Positions 6,534 to 13,729 are shown, counted from the first letter of the stretch. The stretch is DNA of 14,097 bases from Kiloniellaceae bacterium (GCA_028280915.1 JANQKX010000574.1:1-14097), one strand, 5' to 3'. Numbers and translations: made by a program. The notes: generated by a model from the letters alone, not told the origin.

Positions 6534-7333
6534 TATTTGGCGGCAGCCTGGCGGAAAAGCTTCATCAGGCCCCCGTGGCAAGAGTCGTTGCCGGCCAGGA
6601 TGCTTGGGCTGTCCAGGCGGATCGGCTTGCCGCTAGTGTCGCTCACCAGGGCCCCGGCCTCGCGCAGGATCACGATGCCCGCGGCCACGTCCCAGGGGGA
6701 AAGGCCGTACTCCCAGAAACCTTGATAGCGTCCGGCGGCCACATAGGCCAGATCCAGCGAGGCGGTGCCCCAGCGCCGGATGCCCCCGGTCCCCATCAAT
6801 GCCGCCTGCAACTCGGCGAAGTAGCGGGCATCGCCGCTGGCCCGCACCATGCCCGTGGCGACCAGGGAACTGGACATGTCCCGGGGCGCCGAAGCGCGAA
6901 TGCGCCGGTCGTTCAAAAAGGCGCCCTGGCCCTTTTCGGCGCGAAACACCTCATCCTTGATGGGGTCGAATACCAGCCCGGCAATCAGTTCGCCGCGCTC
7001 CTCCAGGGCGATGGAAATAGCCCAGTGGGGCAGGCCGTGCAAAAAATTCGTGGTGCCGTCGAGAGGATCGACGATCCAGCGCCGGTCACTGGCATCGCTG
7101 CCTTCGTGGGCGCCGGATTCTTCCATCAAAAACCCGTAGTCGGGCCGGGCGTAGGAAAGCTCCTCGCGGATAATGGACTCGGCCTTCAGATCGGCCGTCG
7201 ATACAAAATCCGCCGGGCCCTTTTTGGAGACCTGGAGATTTTCCACTTCGCCGAAGTCGCGCCGCAAATGACGGGCCGCCTTGTCGGCGGCCTTCATCAT
7301 CACATTGATGGTGGCTGAACGGGGGGTCCTCAA
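6533..7333 (-). CDS. suhB: Inositol-1-monophosphatase family protein (SuhB-type)
   Basis: A 266-residue cytosolic Mg-dependent phosphatase of the inositol monophosphatase family. It hydrolyses inositol 1-phosphate or related sugar phosphates; in E. coli SuhB also takes part in ribosomal RNA transcription antitermination. The metal site is complete: E71 in EES, D89 and D92 in WIVDPLDGTTNF, and D215 in the SPWDVAAG motif. GPADFVSTADLKAE near residues 39-52 is also typical. The chosen start is a TTG at 7333, whose last two bases overlap the efp stop (TTGA). It gives the N-terminus RSATINVMMKAADKAARHLRRDFGEVENLQV, which aligns with alphaproteobacterial relatives; the first ATG (codons 12-13) would remove part of this. 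There is no clear ribosome binding site, so translation probably depends on reinitiation after efp. Confidence 0.92.
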   Translation of the reverse strand: MRTPRSATINVMMKAADKAARHLRRDFGEVENLQVSKKGPADFVSTADLKAESIIREELSYARPDYGFLMEESGAHEGSDASDRRWIVDPLDGTTNFLHGLPHWAISIALEERGELIAGLVFDPIKDEVFRAEKGQGAFLNDRRIRASAPRDMSSSLVATGMVRASGDARYFAELQAALMGTGGIRRWGTASLDLAYVAAGRYQGFWEYGLSPWDVAAGIVILREAGALVSDTSGKPIRLDSPSILAGNDSCHGGLMKLFRQAAAK

Positions 7334-7896
7334 GACTTGGCCCGTTCGCTGTAGCTGCCGTCGGCGGTGAAAACCACCACCCGGGTGCCTGATTCGATGT
7401 GGGGCGGCACCATGATGCGCTCCCCGTTTTCCAGCTTACCTGGTTTGTAAGACGACGACGCGGTCTGACCTTTGACCACGGGATCGGCCTCGACCACTTC
7501 CATGACCACGGTATCGGGCAACATGACCGAGATGGGGTCGTCCTCAAAGGACTCGATGGTAACCGTCATGCCGTCTTGCAAAAAGACTTTAGGGTCACCC
7601 ACTAAGTCACTGTGAACGGTCACTTGTTCGTAGGTGTTGTTGTCCATGAAGGTGAGCATGTCGCCGTCGGCGTAGAGGTACTGGTATTCCTTCTGGTCGA
7701 GCCGCACCCGTTCCACGCTTTCGCTGGCGCGGAAGCGTTCGTTCAGTTTGGTGCCGTCGCGGATGTCCTTCAGTTCCACCTGCAAATAGGCGCCGCCCTT
7801 GCCGGGTTGGGTGTGCTGGATTTTCATGGCCCGCCACAGGCGGCCGTTGTGCTCGATGACGTTGCCGGGGCGCACGGCATTGCCGTTGATTTTCAT
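7330..7896 (-). CDS. efp: Elongation factor P
   Basis: A 188-residue translation factor that binds between the P and E sites of the ribosome and relieves stalling at consecutive prolines. Three beta-barrel domains are recognisable: MKINGNAVRPGNVIEHNGRLW at the start, the PGKGGAYLQVELKDIRDG loop with K33 at the position that is beta-lysylated in EF-P of E. coli (K34 there), and the C-terminal barrel ending in VVVFTADGSYSERAKS. Length is normal for the family. The ATG at 7896 gives the expected N-terminus; earlier in-frame codons would add an unrelated extension. The ribosome binding site is weak (GGA about 11 bases upstream). It lies 93 bases after the ThiE-like gene, and its stop overlaps the suhB start. 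The modification enzymes (epmA/epmB) are not in the window. Confidence 0.97.
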   Translation of the reverse strand: MKINGNAVRPGNVIEHNGRLWRAMKIQHTQPGKGGAYLQVELKDIRDGTKLNERFRASESVERVRLDQKEYQYLYADGDMLTFMDNNTYEQVTVHSDLVGDPKVFLQDGMTVTIESFEDDPISVMLPDTVVMEVVEADPVVKGQTASSSYKPGKLENGERIMVPPHIESGTRVVVFTADGSYSERAKS

Positions 7897-7989
7897 AAGT
7901 CTGGTCCGAATTTGATTGGGTCTAAAAAGCGCGCGGAAGCTAACAGTTTGCCCCGTGGGACGCAATTGTCCAGATGGCGGGCCGGGCAT

Positions 7990-8601
7990 TTAATCCCTGG
8001 GCCGGGAAAAACATTCTTGGACCTGACCGACCGCCACGGCGAGTGAGGGGAAGGACTGCCACAACCCCGGCCCGAGGGCGACAAAGTCGGCACCGTTTGA
8101 TGCCATATCCCGGCAGTGGGCGAGCGAGGTAGCGCCCAAGCCGACACAGGGCGGCTCCATCACGTCCTGCCACCAAGACAGCAGCGCCAGGTCCGCGTCG
8201 GTGGGCGGATGGTCCATGGCGCCGAAGGCCACATAGTCCGCCTCCGCTTCCCCCGCCACCATGGCGCAGTGGCGGGAATGGCCGCAACTGGCGCCTATTA
8301 TATTATATTTTCCAAGGGCTTGGCGGGCATTCTTGATCTTTTGTGCGGCATCGTTTTCGCTGACATCCAGATGAATACCATCGAAGTGGTTACCAGATTC
8401 CATGCCATTGTGCCGCAGCACGGCAACGTCTCGGTCTTGCGCCTTTTGCCGCAGATCTTGCAGTGCCGTGTCATCGCCGCCGTGCAGCAGCAGGCAGGCC
8501 ACGTCGCCGGCCTCCAGGGCCGCCGGCAGTTGTGCCGCAAAGGCGGCGAGCTGTGACGCGTCGCCGAGATCAGGGCTAATCAGATAAAGGCGTGGGACCA
8601 C
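7990..8601 (-). CDS. ThiE/TenI-like TIM-barrel protein, divergent
   Basis: A 203-residue protein resembling thiamine phosphate synthase, which joins HMP-pyrophosphate and thiazole phosphate. Support comes from the order of barrel motifs: RLYLISPDL at the first strand, FDGIHLDVSE at about 73-82 (ThiE: GVHLGQ.D), IIGASCGHSRH at about 101-111 (ThiE: GVSxH) and ADYVAFGAM at about 121-129. But the phosphate-binding GP..PTxTK segment is replaced by FGAMDHPPTDAD and its lysine is missing; the N-terminal QxRxK and the NDR substrate motif are not recognisable either. So it is placed in the fold family with confidence, but ThiE activity is doubtful. The GTG start at 8601 follows GGTGA by about 8 bases. 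It lies 28 bases after the small hypothetical gene and 93 bases before efp, so probably the same transcript. No thiamine pyrophosphate riboswitch was seen upstream. Confidence 0.75.
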   Translation of the reverse strand: MVPRLYLISPDLGDASQLAAFAAQLPAALEAGDVACLLLHGGDDTALQDLRQKAQDRDVAVLRHNGMESGNHFDGIHLDVSENDAAQKIKNARQALGKYNIIGASCGHSRHCAMVAGEAEADYVAFGAMDHPPTDADLALLSWWQDVMEPPCVGLGATSLAHCRDMASNGADFVALGPGLWQSFPSLAVAVGQVQECFSRPRD

Positions 8602-8629
8602 TTGGTTTCACCGATCATGTTGTCTAGGG

Positions 8630-9076
8630 TCAGCTAATTTCATTAAAATCAGAACATTGCAGGGCTTTTTTAAGGGTTTCCTCGATTTCCATGCCCGCGG
8701 TCAAGTGGAGGCTAGGCGGTGCCTCCAGAATAAGCTCGGCGCCTTGCTGTTCGGCAATGGAAACCAGCGCGGCCGCGGCCGGGCCCTGATAGAGCACGGC
8801 GAGGCGCTTTTGGCCCGCGGCGTGACGCAGGGCCTCCAACGCATAGCCGGCATCCTCCCCGCAATCGATTACGGCCGTCGCCCGGGCCGCCGACACCGCG
8901 TCGAATGCTTGCTGAAACAGCACCGCCAAAACGGGAGCCCCCATATAGTGGGCGGCATCGGGCGCGCTCATGAGGGTCGCCGGTGTGCCCAGAGACGCGG
9001 CCGCTTGCAACACGGCTTGGGCCTGCTCAAAGGAATGAACGATGATGGCGTGGCGCTTGGCGTGGGATGTTTCCAT
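8630..9076 (-). CDS. Uncharacterised small alpha/beta protein downstream of gap
   Basis: A 148-residue soluble protein without a function I can name. It has no signal peptide or membrane helix. The sequence alternates short hydrophobic strands and helices (HAIIVHSFEQAQAVLQAA, LGTPATLMSAPDAAHYMG, ATAVIDCGEDAGYALEALRHA, LAVLYQG, AELILEA), as in half of a TIM barrel or a Rossmann-like fold. The SAP.AA.Y.G and DCG patterns resemble a conserved hypothetical family that I recall near glycolytic genes and thiE in other alphaproteobacteria; this is from memory. The start is taken as the ATG at 9076. A GTG at 9112 is in frame, but lies in the loop of the gap terminator and would make the T-tract coding. 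Neither start has a clear ribosome binding site. The gene is 28 bases before the ThiE-like gene, so the two are probably expressed together. Confidence 0.7.
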   Translation of the reverse strand: METSHAKRHAIIVHSFEQAQAVLQAAASLGTPATLMSAPDAAHYMGAPVLAVLFQQAFDAVSAARATAVIDCGEDAGYALEALRHAAGQKRLAVLYQGPAAAALVSIAEQQGAELILEAPPSLHLTAGMEIEETLKKALQCSDFNEIS

Positions 9077-9089
9077 GATCGGGTGGGCC

Positions 9090-9122
9090 AAAAAAAATGA
9101 CGGGGCTTTCACGCCCCGTCAT
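9090..9122 (-). terminator. Rho-independent terminator of gap
   Basis: On the minus strand a perfect 10-bp stem (ATGACGGGGC / GCCCCGTCAT) closes a 6-base GTGAAA loop and runs straight into seven to eight T. It begins 35 bases after the gap stop codon. This is the clearest terminator in the window and separates gap from the genes after it, at least in part. Confidence 0.93.
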
Positions 9123-9157
9123 CATGACCCAAGAGGGTCCCTGTGGCGAGGCGGGCC

Positions 9158-10165
9158 TTAGAGCAATTTGCCCATGGCCACGGCCGTGTCGCTCATGCGG
9201 TTGGAAAAGCCCCATTCGTTGTCGTACCAGGCCATCACCCGCACGAAGGTGCCGTCGATCACCTGGGTCTCGCGCAGATCGAAGGTGGAAGAGGCCGGAT
9301 TGTGGTTGTAGTCCGAGGAAACCAGGGGCAGGTCGTTGATACCCAACACTCCCTTCAGCTTGGTCTTGGCCGCCTTTGTGATGGCCTCGTTGATCTCTTC
9401 CACGCTGGTTTTGCGCTTGGCCGTGAAGGTCAGGTCGATGAGGCTGACGTTGGCGGTGGGCACGCGCACGGAGGTTCCGTCCAGCTTGCCCTTCAGTTCG
9501 GGCAGCACCAAGCCCACCGCGCGGGCGGCGCCGGTGGAGGTGGGGATCATGTTGGCCGAGGCGGTACGCGCCCGGGCCAGGTCCTTGTGCAGGGTGTCCA
9601 CGGTGCGCTGGTCGCCGGTGAAGGAGTGAATGGTGGTCATGAAGCCGTGCTTGATGCCGATGGCGTTGTTGAGCACGAAAGCGACCGGGGCCAGGCAGTT
9701 GGTGGTGCAAGACGCGTTGGAGACCACGTGATGGCTTTTGCGCAGCTTGCTGGAGTTGACGCCGTAGACCACCGTCAGGTCCGCTTCGCTGCAGGGCGCC
9801 GAGACCAGAACCCGCTTGGCGCCGCCGCTCAGATGGGCCGAGGCCTTTTCCTTGCTGGCAAAGAGCCCGGTGCATTCCATGACGATATCCACGCCCAGAT
9901 CGCCCCAGGGCAAATCGGCCGGATTGCGCTCGGACAGCACCTGGACCTTTTTGCCGTCCACCTTGATGGCCTCTTTCATGGCCTGGATCTTGCCCGGATA
10001 ACGGCCGTGCACCGTATCGAATTGCAACAGATGGGCGTTGTCCGCGGGCGAGCCCAGATCGTTGATCGCGACGAATTCCACGTCCTTACGGCCGGACTCC
10101 ATGGCCGCGCGAAAGACCAGGCGCCCGATGCGCCCAAAACCGTTAATAGCAACCCGAACGGCCAT
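9158..10165 (-). CDS. gap: Glyceraldehyde-3-phosphate dehydrogenase, type I
   Basis: A 335-residue cytosolic enzyme that oxidatively phosphorylates glyceraldehyde 3-phosphate to 1,3-bisphosphoglycerate in glycolysis, or runs in reverse in gluconeogenesis or the Calvin cycle. The N-terminal NAD-binding fold begins INGFGRIGRLVFRA; D36 in AINDL points to NAD rather than NADP preference. The catalytic cysteine is C153 in SNASCTTNCLAP and its partner histidine is H180 in TTIHSFTGDQ. STGAARAVGLVLPELKGKLDG, VRVPT and the terminal WYDNEWGFSNRM are all as expected. Length is normal. The ATG at 10165 follows GGAGA by about 9-10 bases. A GC-rich hairpin lies between it and fba 102 bases upstream, and a strong terminator follows. 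No pgk gene is adjacent. Confidence 0.97.
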   Translation of the reverse strand: MAVRVAINGFGRIGRLVFRAAMESGRKDVEFVAINDLGSPADNAHLLQFDTVHGRYPGKIQAMKEAIKVDGKKVQVLSERNPADLPWGDLGVDIVMECTGLFASKEKASAHLSGGAKRVLVSAPCSEADLTVVYGVNSSKLRKSHHVVSNASCTTNCLAPVAFVLNNAIGIKHGFMTTIHSFTGDQRTVDTLHKDLARARTASANMIPTSTGAARAVGLVLPELKGKLDGTSVRVPTANVSLIDLTFTAKRKTSVEEINEAITKAAKTKLKGVLGINDLPLVSSDYNHNPASSTFDLRETQVIDGTFVRVMAWYDNEWGFSNRMSDTAVAMGKLL

Positions 10166-10213
10166 GATGATGTGTCTCCATTGTGTTGATGACGAGAGGT
10201 GTTGGAAAGGAAG

Positions 10214-10243
10214 GGGCGCTGCGGTGTGATTCAGGCAGCGCCC
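10214..10243 (-). terminator. GC-rich hairpin between fba and gap, possible terminator or attenuator
   Basis: On the minus strand a perfect 9-bp stem (GGGCGCTGC / GCAGCGCCC) with a 12-base loop is followed by the pyrimidine run CTTCCTTTCC. The T content is too low for an efficient terminator; partial termination or RNA processing that lets fba and gap levels differ is plausible. Confidence 0.5.
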
Positions 10244-10267
10244 GGTCTAGAGGGTGGGGCAAGGAAA

Positions 10268-11266
10268 TTAAAGGGCGCCTAACGTCGCGGCGCCGTTGGC
10301 CTTGGCCCGGGCCATGAAGGCCGCCTGCCCGGCCGCGACGTTATCGGTCTTGCCGGACCAGGCTTTCAGCGGGGCCGCCTGCAGGGCGCGGCCATAGGAG
10401 AAGCTGAGCTTCCAGGGGCGGGCCATTTCAAGTTGGTTCATGGCGTTGAGATGGGCCGTGGCCACTTCGTCGGACTGGCCGCCGGACAGGAAGACGATGC
10501 CCGGCACGGCCGCGGGCACGCAGCGTTGCAGGCTGGCCACGGTGCGCTCGGCCACTTCTTCCACGTCGGCCTGCTCGGGGCATTCCGTGCCCGAGATCAC
10601 CATGTTCGGCTTCAAGAGCATACCTTCCAGCAAGACGTCCTGCATGGCCAGTTGGGCGAAGACCTCGCGCAGCACCTCCTCGGTCACCGCCTCGCACACG
10701 TCGATGTCGTGAGGGCCGTCCATCAGGACTTCCGGCTCCACGATGGGCACCAAACCGGCTTCCTGAGCCAGAGCGGCGTAACGGGCTAGGGCGTGGGCAT
10801 TGGCGGAAATGCTGGCCGAACTGGGTGCTTCTTCGGTGATCTTGTAGACGCCGCGCCATTTGGTGAAGCGGGCGCCCAGGTTCGCGTATTCGGCCAGGCG
10901 GTCGCGCAGGCCGTCCAGGCCCTCGGTCACGGTTTCGCCCGGGTAGCCGGCCAGGGGCTTGGCGCCCTTGTCCACCTTGATGCCGGGGATGATGCCGTGG
11001 GACTGAAGGATTTTCACCAAAGACGTGCCGTCGGCGGCGGATTGGCGAATGGTCTCGTCGAACAGGATCACGCCGGAGATATAACTGGCCACATCGGGCG
11101 TGGTGAACAGCATCTCGCGATAGTCACGGCGATTTTCTTCCGTGGATTCCACGTCAATACTGTCAAAACGCTTTTTGATGGTCGGCGCGGATTCGTCGGC
11201 GGCCAAGATGCCCTTGCCGTCCTCGACGAGGGCTTGAGCGGTTTCAAATAGTGTTACGTCACTCAT
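10268..11266 (-). CDS. Fructose-bisphosphate aldolase, class I
   Basis: A 332-residue Schiff-base (metal-independent) aldolase that splits fructose 1,6-bisphosphate into dihydroxyacetone phosphate and glyceraldehyde 3-phosphate, and runs in reverse in gluconeogenesis or the Calvin cycle. The active site matches the animal/plant-type class I enzyme closely: D24 in GILAADES, K136 in FTKWRG, E177 in VPIVEPE, the Schiff-base lysine K219 in LLKPNM, and the phosphate-binding FLSGGQS loop. FSYGRALQAAPLKAW near the C-terminus is also conserved. It lacks the C-terminal tyrosine seen in animal enzymes, ending in ATLGAL, which is common in bacteria. The ATG at 11266 has a good AAGGGTGA ribosome binding site about 6 bases upstream. 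It follows the transporter fusion after a 211-base gap and precedes gap. As class I and class II enzymes are unrelated, I leave the symbol open. Confidence 0.96.
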   Translation of the reverse strand: MSDVTLFETAQALVEDGKGILAADESAPTIKKRFDSIDVESTEENRRDYREMLFTTPDVASYISGVILFDETIRQSAADGTSLVKILQSHGIIPGIKVDKGAKPLAGYPGETVTEGLDGLRDRLAEYANLGARFTKWRGVYKITEEAPSSASISANAHALARYAALAQEAGLVPIVEPEVLMDGPHDIDVCEAVTEEVLREVFAQLAMQDVLLEGMLLKPNMVISGTECPEQADVEEVAERTVASLQRCVPAAVPGIVFLSGGQSDEVATAHLNAMNQLEMARPWKLSFSYGRALQAAPLKAWSGKTDNVAAGQAAFMARAKANGAATLGAL

Positions 11267-11477
11267 GGGTCACCCTTTTTGGTCTCGTGATGGAAGCAGC
11301 TACCCAGATGGGGGATGCGCGGAACCCCGATTCGGAGCCCCTGGCGGAAACTGAGATCGGGGGGAAACTACCCATCTCTTGGCCATTGTGCAATGGGTGC
11401 GGCACGGCATTTGTGACCCCTCCCGCGGATGGCAAATACCCCATGGTGTGAAGGTAGCGGCGGCCCGTGGCTGCTTG
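11267..11477 (-). promoter_or_regulatory. 211-base leader before the aldolase gene, with short repeats
   Basis: This gap is longer than its neighbours and holds several small symmetries. CCATTG-TG-CAATGG at 11383-11396 has perfect 6-base arms around two bases. CTACCCA occurs twice (11300-11306 and 11368-11374), and AGATGGG (11306-11312) pairs with CCCATCT (11371-11377). A promoter or regulated leader for fba-gap is plausible, but no convincing -35/-10 pair was found. Confidence 0.3.
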
Positions 11478-13682
11478 TCAATCGGCGCTGGAATTTTTGT
11501 CGTCCCAGCCCAGCACGTTGCGCAGAATGCTCCAGCGGGGTTTTGTGCTTTTGGGCACCAGACCGTCAATCCAGTGATCCACTTGGCGTTGGTGGAATCC
11601 GCTGGCCCGCTGCAGGTGCAGCCAATAATCCACGAAGCGGCGCAGGTCGACCGCGTCCTGGTGCAGGAGATAAGCAAAGAGCAATTCGCCGCCCAGATCC
11701 TTCGGCACCACGGCGGCAAAATCCGCGCGGCTCTGGGACCAGGCCTTGGCTTGCTCCAACGTCCAGACCGCCGCATCCACCTCCGGGTGATCGTCCAGAG
11801 CGTCGTAGTTGGGCAGCACCGTCACCTGGGCGTCCGGAAAAAGGCGGGCCGCCAGGCGGCGCATGACCGGGTCCTCGAAGATGGCGATCTTGAGGTCCGG
11901 CTGAGCGGCGATCGATTCGCGGCTTAGGAAGTTCGGCACTTTATCGCTGCGCACGATCAGGGCGACCGGGCTTTGGAAATAGGGCGCCGAGACCCCCAGG
12001 TGACGCAGGCGCTTGTCGGTGACATAGATGCCCGAGGCGGCCAAATCGAAGCGGCGGTCTTCAAGGTCGCGGCTGAGATTGTCCCAGTCAAAGGGAATCA
12101 GACGCAGCTTCACGTTCAAGTCCCGCGCCAATTGAAAGGCGTAAGCGATGTCGAATCCGACCACGTCGCCGCGATGGTTTTGGTAGCTGAAGGGGATGAT
12201 GTTGGGGTTGTAGCCGACCCGCAACACCCCCGTCCTTTGAATGCGGTCCAAGATCGGTTCATTGTCTGGTGATGGGTTGGTTTTCGGTGCTGTGCCGGAT
12301 CCTTGATCCTCTTGACCAAAGGTAACGGAGACCCCCTCGGTGACGGATGGAGGAAGCTGATAACTCAGATAGGTGGGCACATCGCTGCTGATGAACCGGT
12401 CTTGGATGAACCGCCCGCCGGAGGTGACCAGGGCCAGAATGCCCGCCGATACGATGAAGGACAGCCCGAGCCGCCGCGGGCGGAAGGTCAATTTCCCGCA
12501 ATAGGCCAGGGTGGTCAAAAAGGTGATGAAGGCAAAGCCCATGACCGACGCTAGGACCTGCCCGTAACGGGTCAGGGCCATCATGCCCACGTAAAGTTCC
12601 GTGGAATCGTCGGGAAAGCCCAGCCAGGTGCTGAGGAATGTCACCGCGTCGATGGACGAACTGGGCGAGCCGATGCCAGAGAGCAGCGATACGAAGGGCA
12701 GGGCAATTAAATCCCGGGCATCGATGGTGACGTGGAAATGGAAAGCGGCGAAGAGCACAAAGAGCCAAATGAAGAAGTTCCCCAGTTGGGCGAGGGGATA
12801 ACTGATGGCCAGGGACGTACTGATCACCTCGTCGCAGCTTTGGTCTTGGATTTCCATGCGGCGCGCCAGTTTTTCCGCCGCGCGCTGGATATAGGGCAGG
12901 GCAGCGACCGACAGGCTGGTCACCACGGCGATCAGCAAGGCTGTGCGCAGATCGCTGATCACGTCCCGTGGCGACAGGGGACAAACCGCGGCGATCAGGG
13001 AGGGGATCACCCAAAAGGCAAGGAGCAGGGTGCCGGCGCCCACCATGATCAGATAAAGGGACAAGTCGGCCAATTGGGCGGGGTCTAGTGTGCCGGCCGT
13101 ATGGGCGAAGAGGGCAAAGACCCCCAAGGGGGCCACCATCACGATCCAATGCCAAATGGTTACGCTGGCACTGCGGATCAGCGCCAAGGTGGCCAGGAAA
13201 GTTTCTTTTTTCTCCACCCGCTGAATGGCGATGCCGTAGACGATGGAAAAGATGACAATGGCGGGCATGTTGTTGCGCGCCAGATCGAAAAAGGGGTTGG
13301 CGGGGATCAGCAGCTCCATCAACCCCAGGTCCTTGTGGGGGGTCGTGGCGTCGATGTAGCTGGGCGGCGGGACCGCCGGAATGGCCAAGGACAGCAGGTA
13401 GAGGATCAAAAAAACGCAGCCGTAGAGGCATAGATAGACCCACCAGCTGGCGCGGAACAGGCGTCCGGCCTTGTCTGTCGTGAGGCTGCCGAGGCCATGA
13501 AGGAGGGAGCAGATGATATACGGAAAGACGACGATTTCCATCATCCGCACGTACATCTTGCCAAAGGGCAGCAGAACGGCCGCGCCGTCGCCAAAAAACA
13601 ATCCGACGACAATACCTAATCCGGCCCCGATCAGGACCCAAATGGGCAGGCGGGCCCCATAGGCGGCTGCGAAACTAGACAT
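11478..13682 (-). CDS. Dicarboxylate/amino acid:cation symporter domain fused to a family 3 solute-binding domain
   Basis: A 734-residue protein with two joined modules. Residues 1-400 resemble the sodium/proton:dicarboxylate symporter (SDF, GltP/DctA) family, with many hydrophobic helices; IAVVTSLSVAALP at 251-263 matches the first re-entrant hairpin (usually TSSSxATLP) and LLSGIGSPSSSIDAV at 333-347 the second. The NMDGT motif of helix 7 is not present (STSLAISYPLAQLGN instead). An extra hydrophobic helix (about 405-421) and a polar Ser/Pro/Thr-rich linker (430-475) follow. Residues about 477-700 are a family 3 periplasmic solute-binding domain: ILDRIQRTGVLRVGYNPNIIPFSY, GDVVGFDIAYAFQLA, FDLAASGIYVTDKR with R558 in the place that grips an amino acid carboxylate, and APYFQ. 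The frame is continuous, so it is not a sequencing join. The ATG at 13682 has GTGAG just upstream. It lies 89 bases after tkt. Likely role: uptake or sensing of an organic or amino acid; substrate unknown. Confidence 0.85.
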   Translation of the reverse strand: MSSFAAAYGARLPIWVLIGAGLGIVVGLFFGDGAAVLLPFGKMYVRMMEIVVFPYIICSLLHGLGSLTTDKAGRLFRASWWVYLCLYGCVFLILYLLSLAIPAVPPPSYIDATTPHKDLGLMELLIPANPFFDLARNNMPAIVIFSIVYGIAIQRVEKKETFLATLALIRSASVTIWHWIVMVAPLGVFALFAHTAGTLDPAQLADLSLYLIMVGAGTLLLAFWVIPSLIAAVCPLSPRDVISDLRTALLIAVVTSLSVAALPYIQRAAEKLARRMEIQDQSCDEVISTSLAISYPLAQLGNFFIWLFVLFAAFHFHVTIDARDLIALPFVSLLSGIGSPSSSIDAVTFLSTWLGFPDDSTELYVGMMALTRYGQVLASVMGFAFITFLTTLAYCGKLTFRPRRLGLSFIVSAGILALVTSGGRFIQDRFISSDVPTYLSYQLPPSVTEGVSVTFGQEDQGSGTAPKTNPSPDNEPILDRIQRTGVLRVGYNPNIIPFSYQNHRGDVVGFDIAYAFQLARDLNVKLRLIPFDWDNLSRDLEDRRFDLAASGIYVTDKRLRHLGVSAPYFQSPVALIVRSDKVPNFLSRESIAAQPDLKIAIFEDPVMRRLAARLFPDAQVTVLPNYDALDDHPEVDAAVWTLEQAKAWSQSRADFAAVVPKDLGGELLFAYLLHQDAVDLRRFVDYWLHLQRASGFHQRQVDHWIDGLVPKSTKPRWSILRNVLGWDDKNSSAD

Positions 13683-13729
13683 GGCTCACGGCCCGAGGCT
13701 ACGCGATAGAGCGTTGACCTGTCGAGTCG

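Noticed and set aside
6395..7318. A 307-codon + strand frame opposite suhB
   Set aside because: Gly/Ala/His/Gln-rich shadow with no motif; suhB on the other strand has complete catalytic motifs.
7897..7989. Promoter in the ThiE-like/efp gap
   Set aside because: TTGCGT followed 16 bases later by TTAGCT is too poor a match to call; efp may simply be read from upstream.
8602..8629. Thiamine pyrophosphate riboswitch before the ThiE-like gene
   Set aside because: The gap is only 28 bases and has no thi-box. A CTGAGAT word in the aldolase leader is on the wrong strand and has no partner elements.
12259..13641. A 460-codon open frame on the minus strand inside the transporter gene, in another frame
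   Set aside because: It is Arg/Pro/His-rich, as expected for a shifted reading of GC-rich coding DNA, and overlaps a clearly conserved protein throughout.
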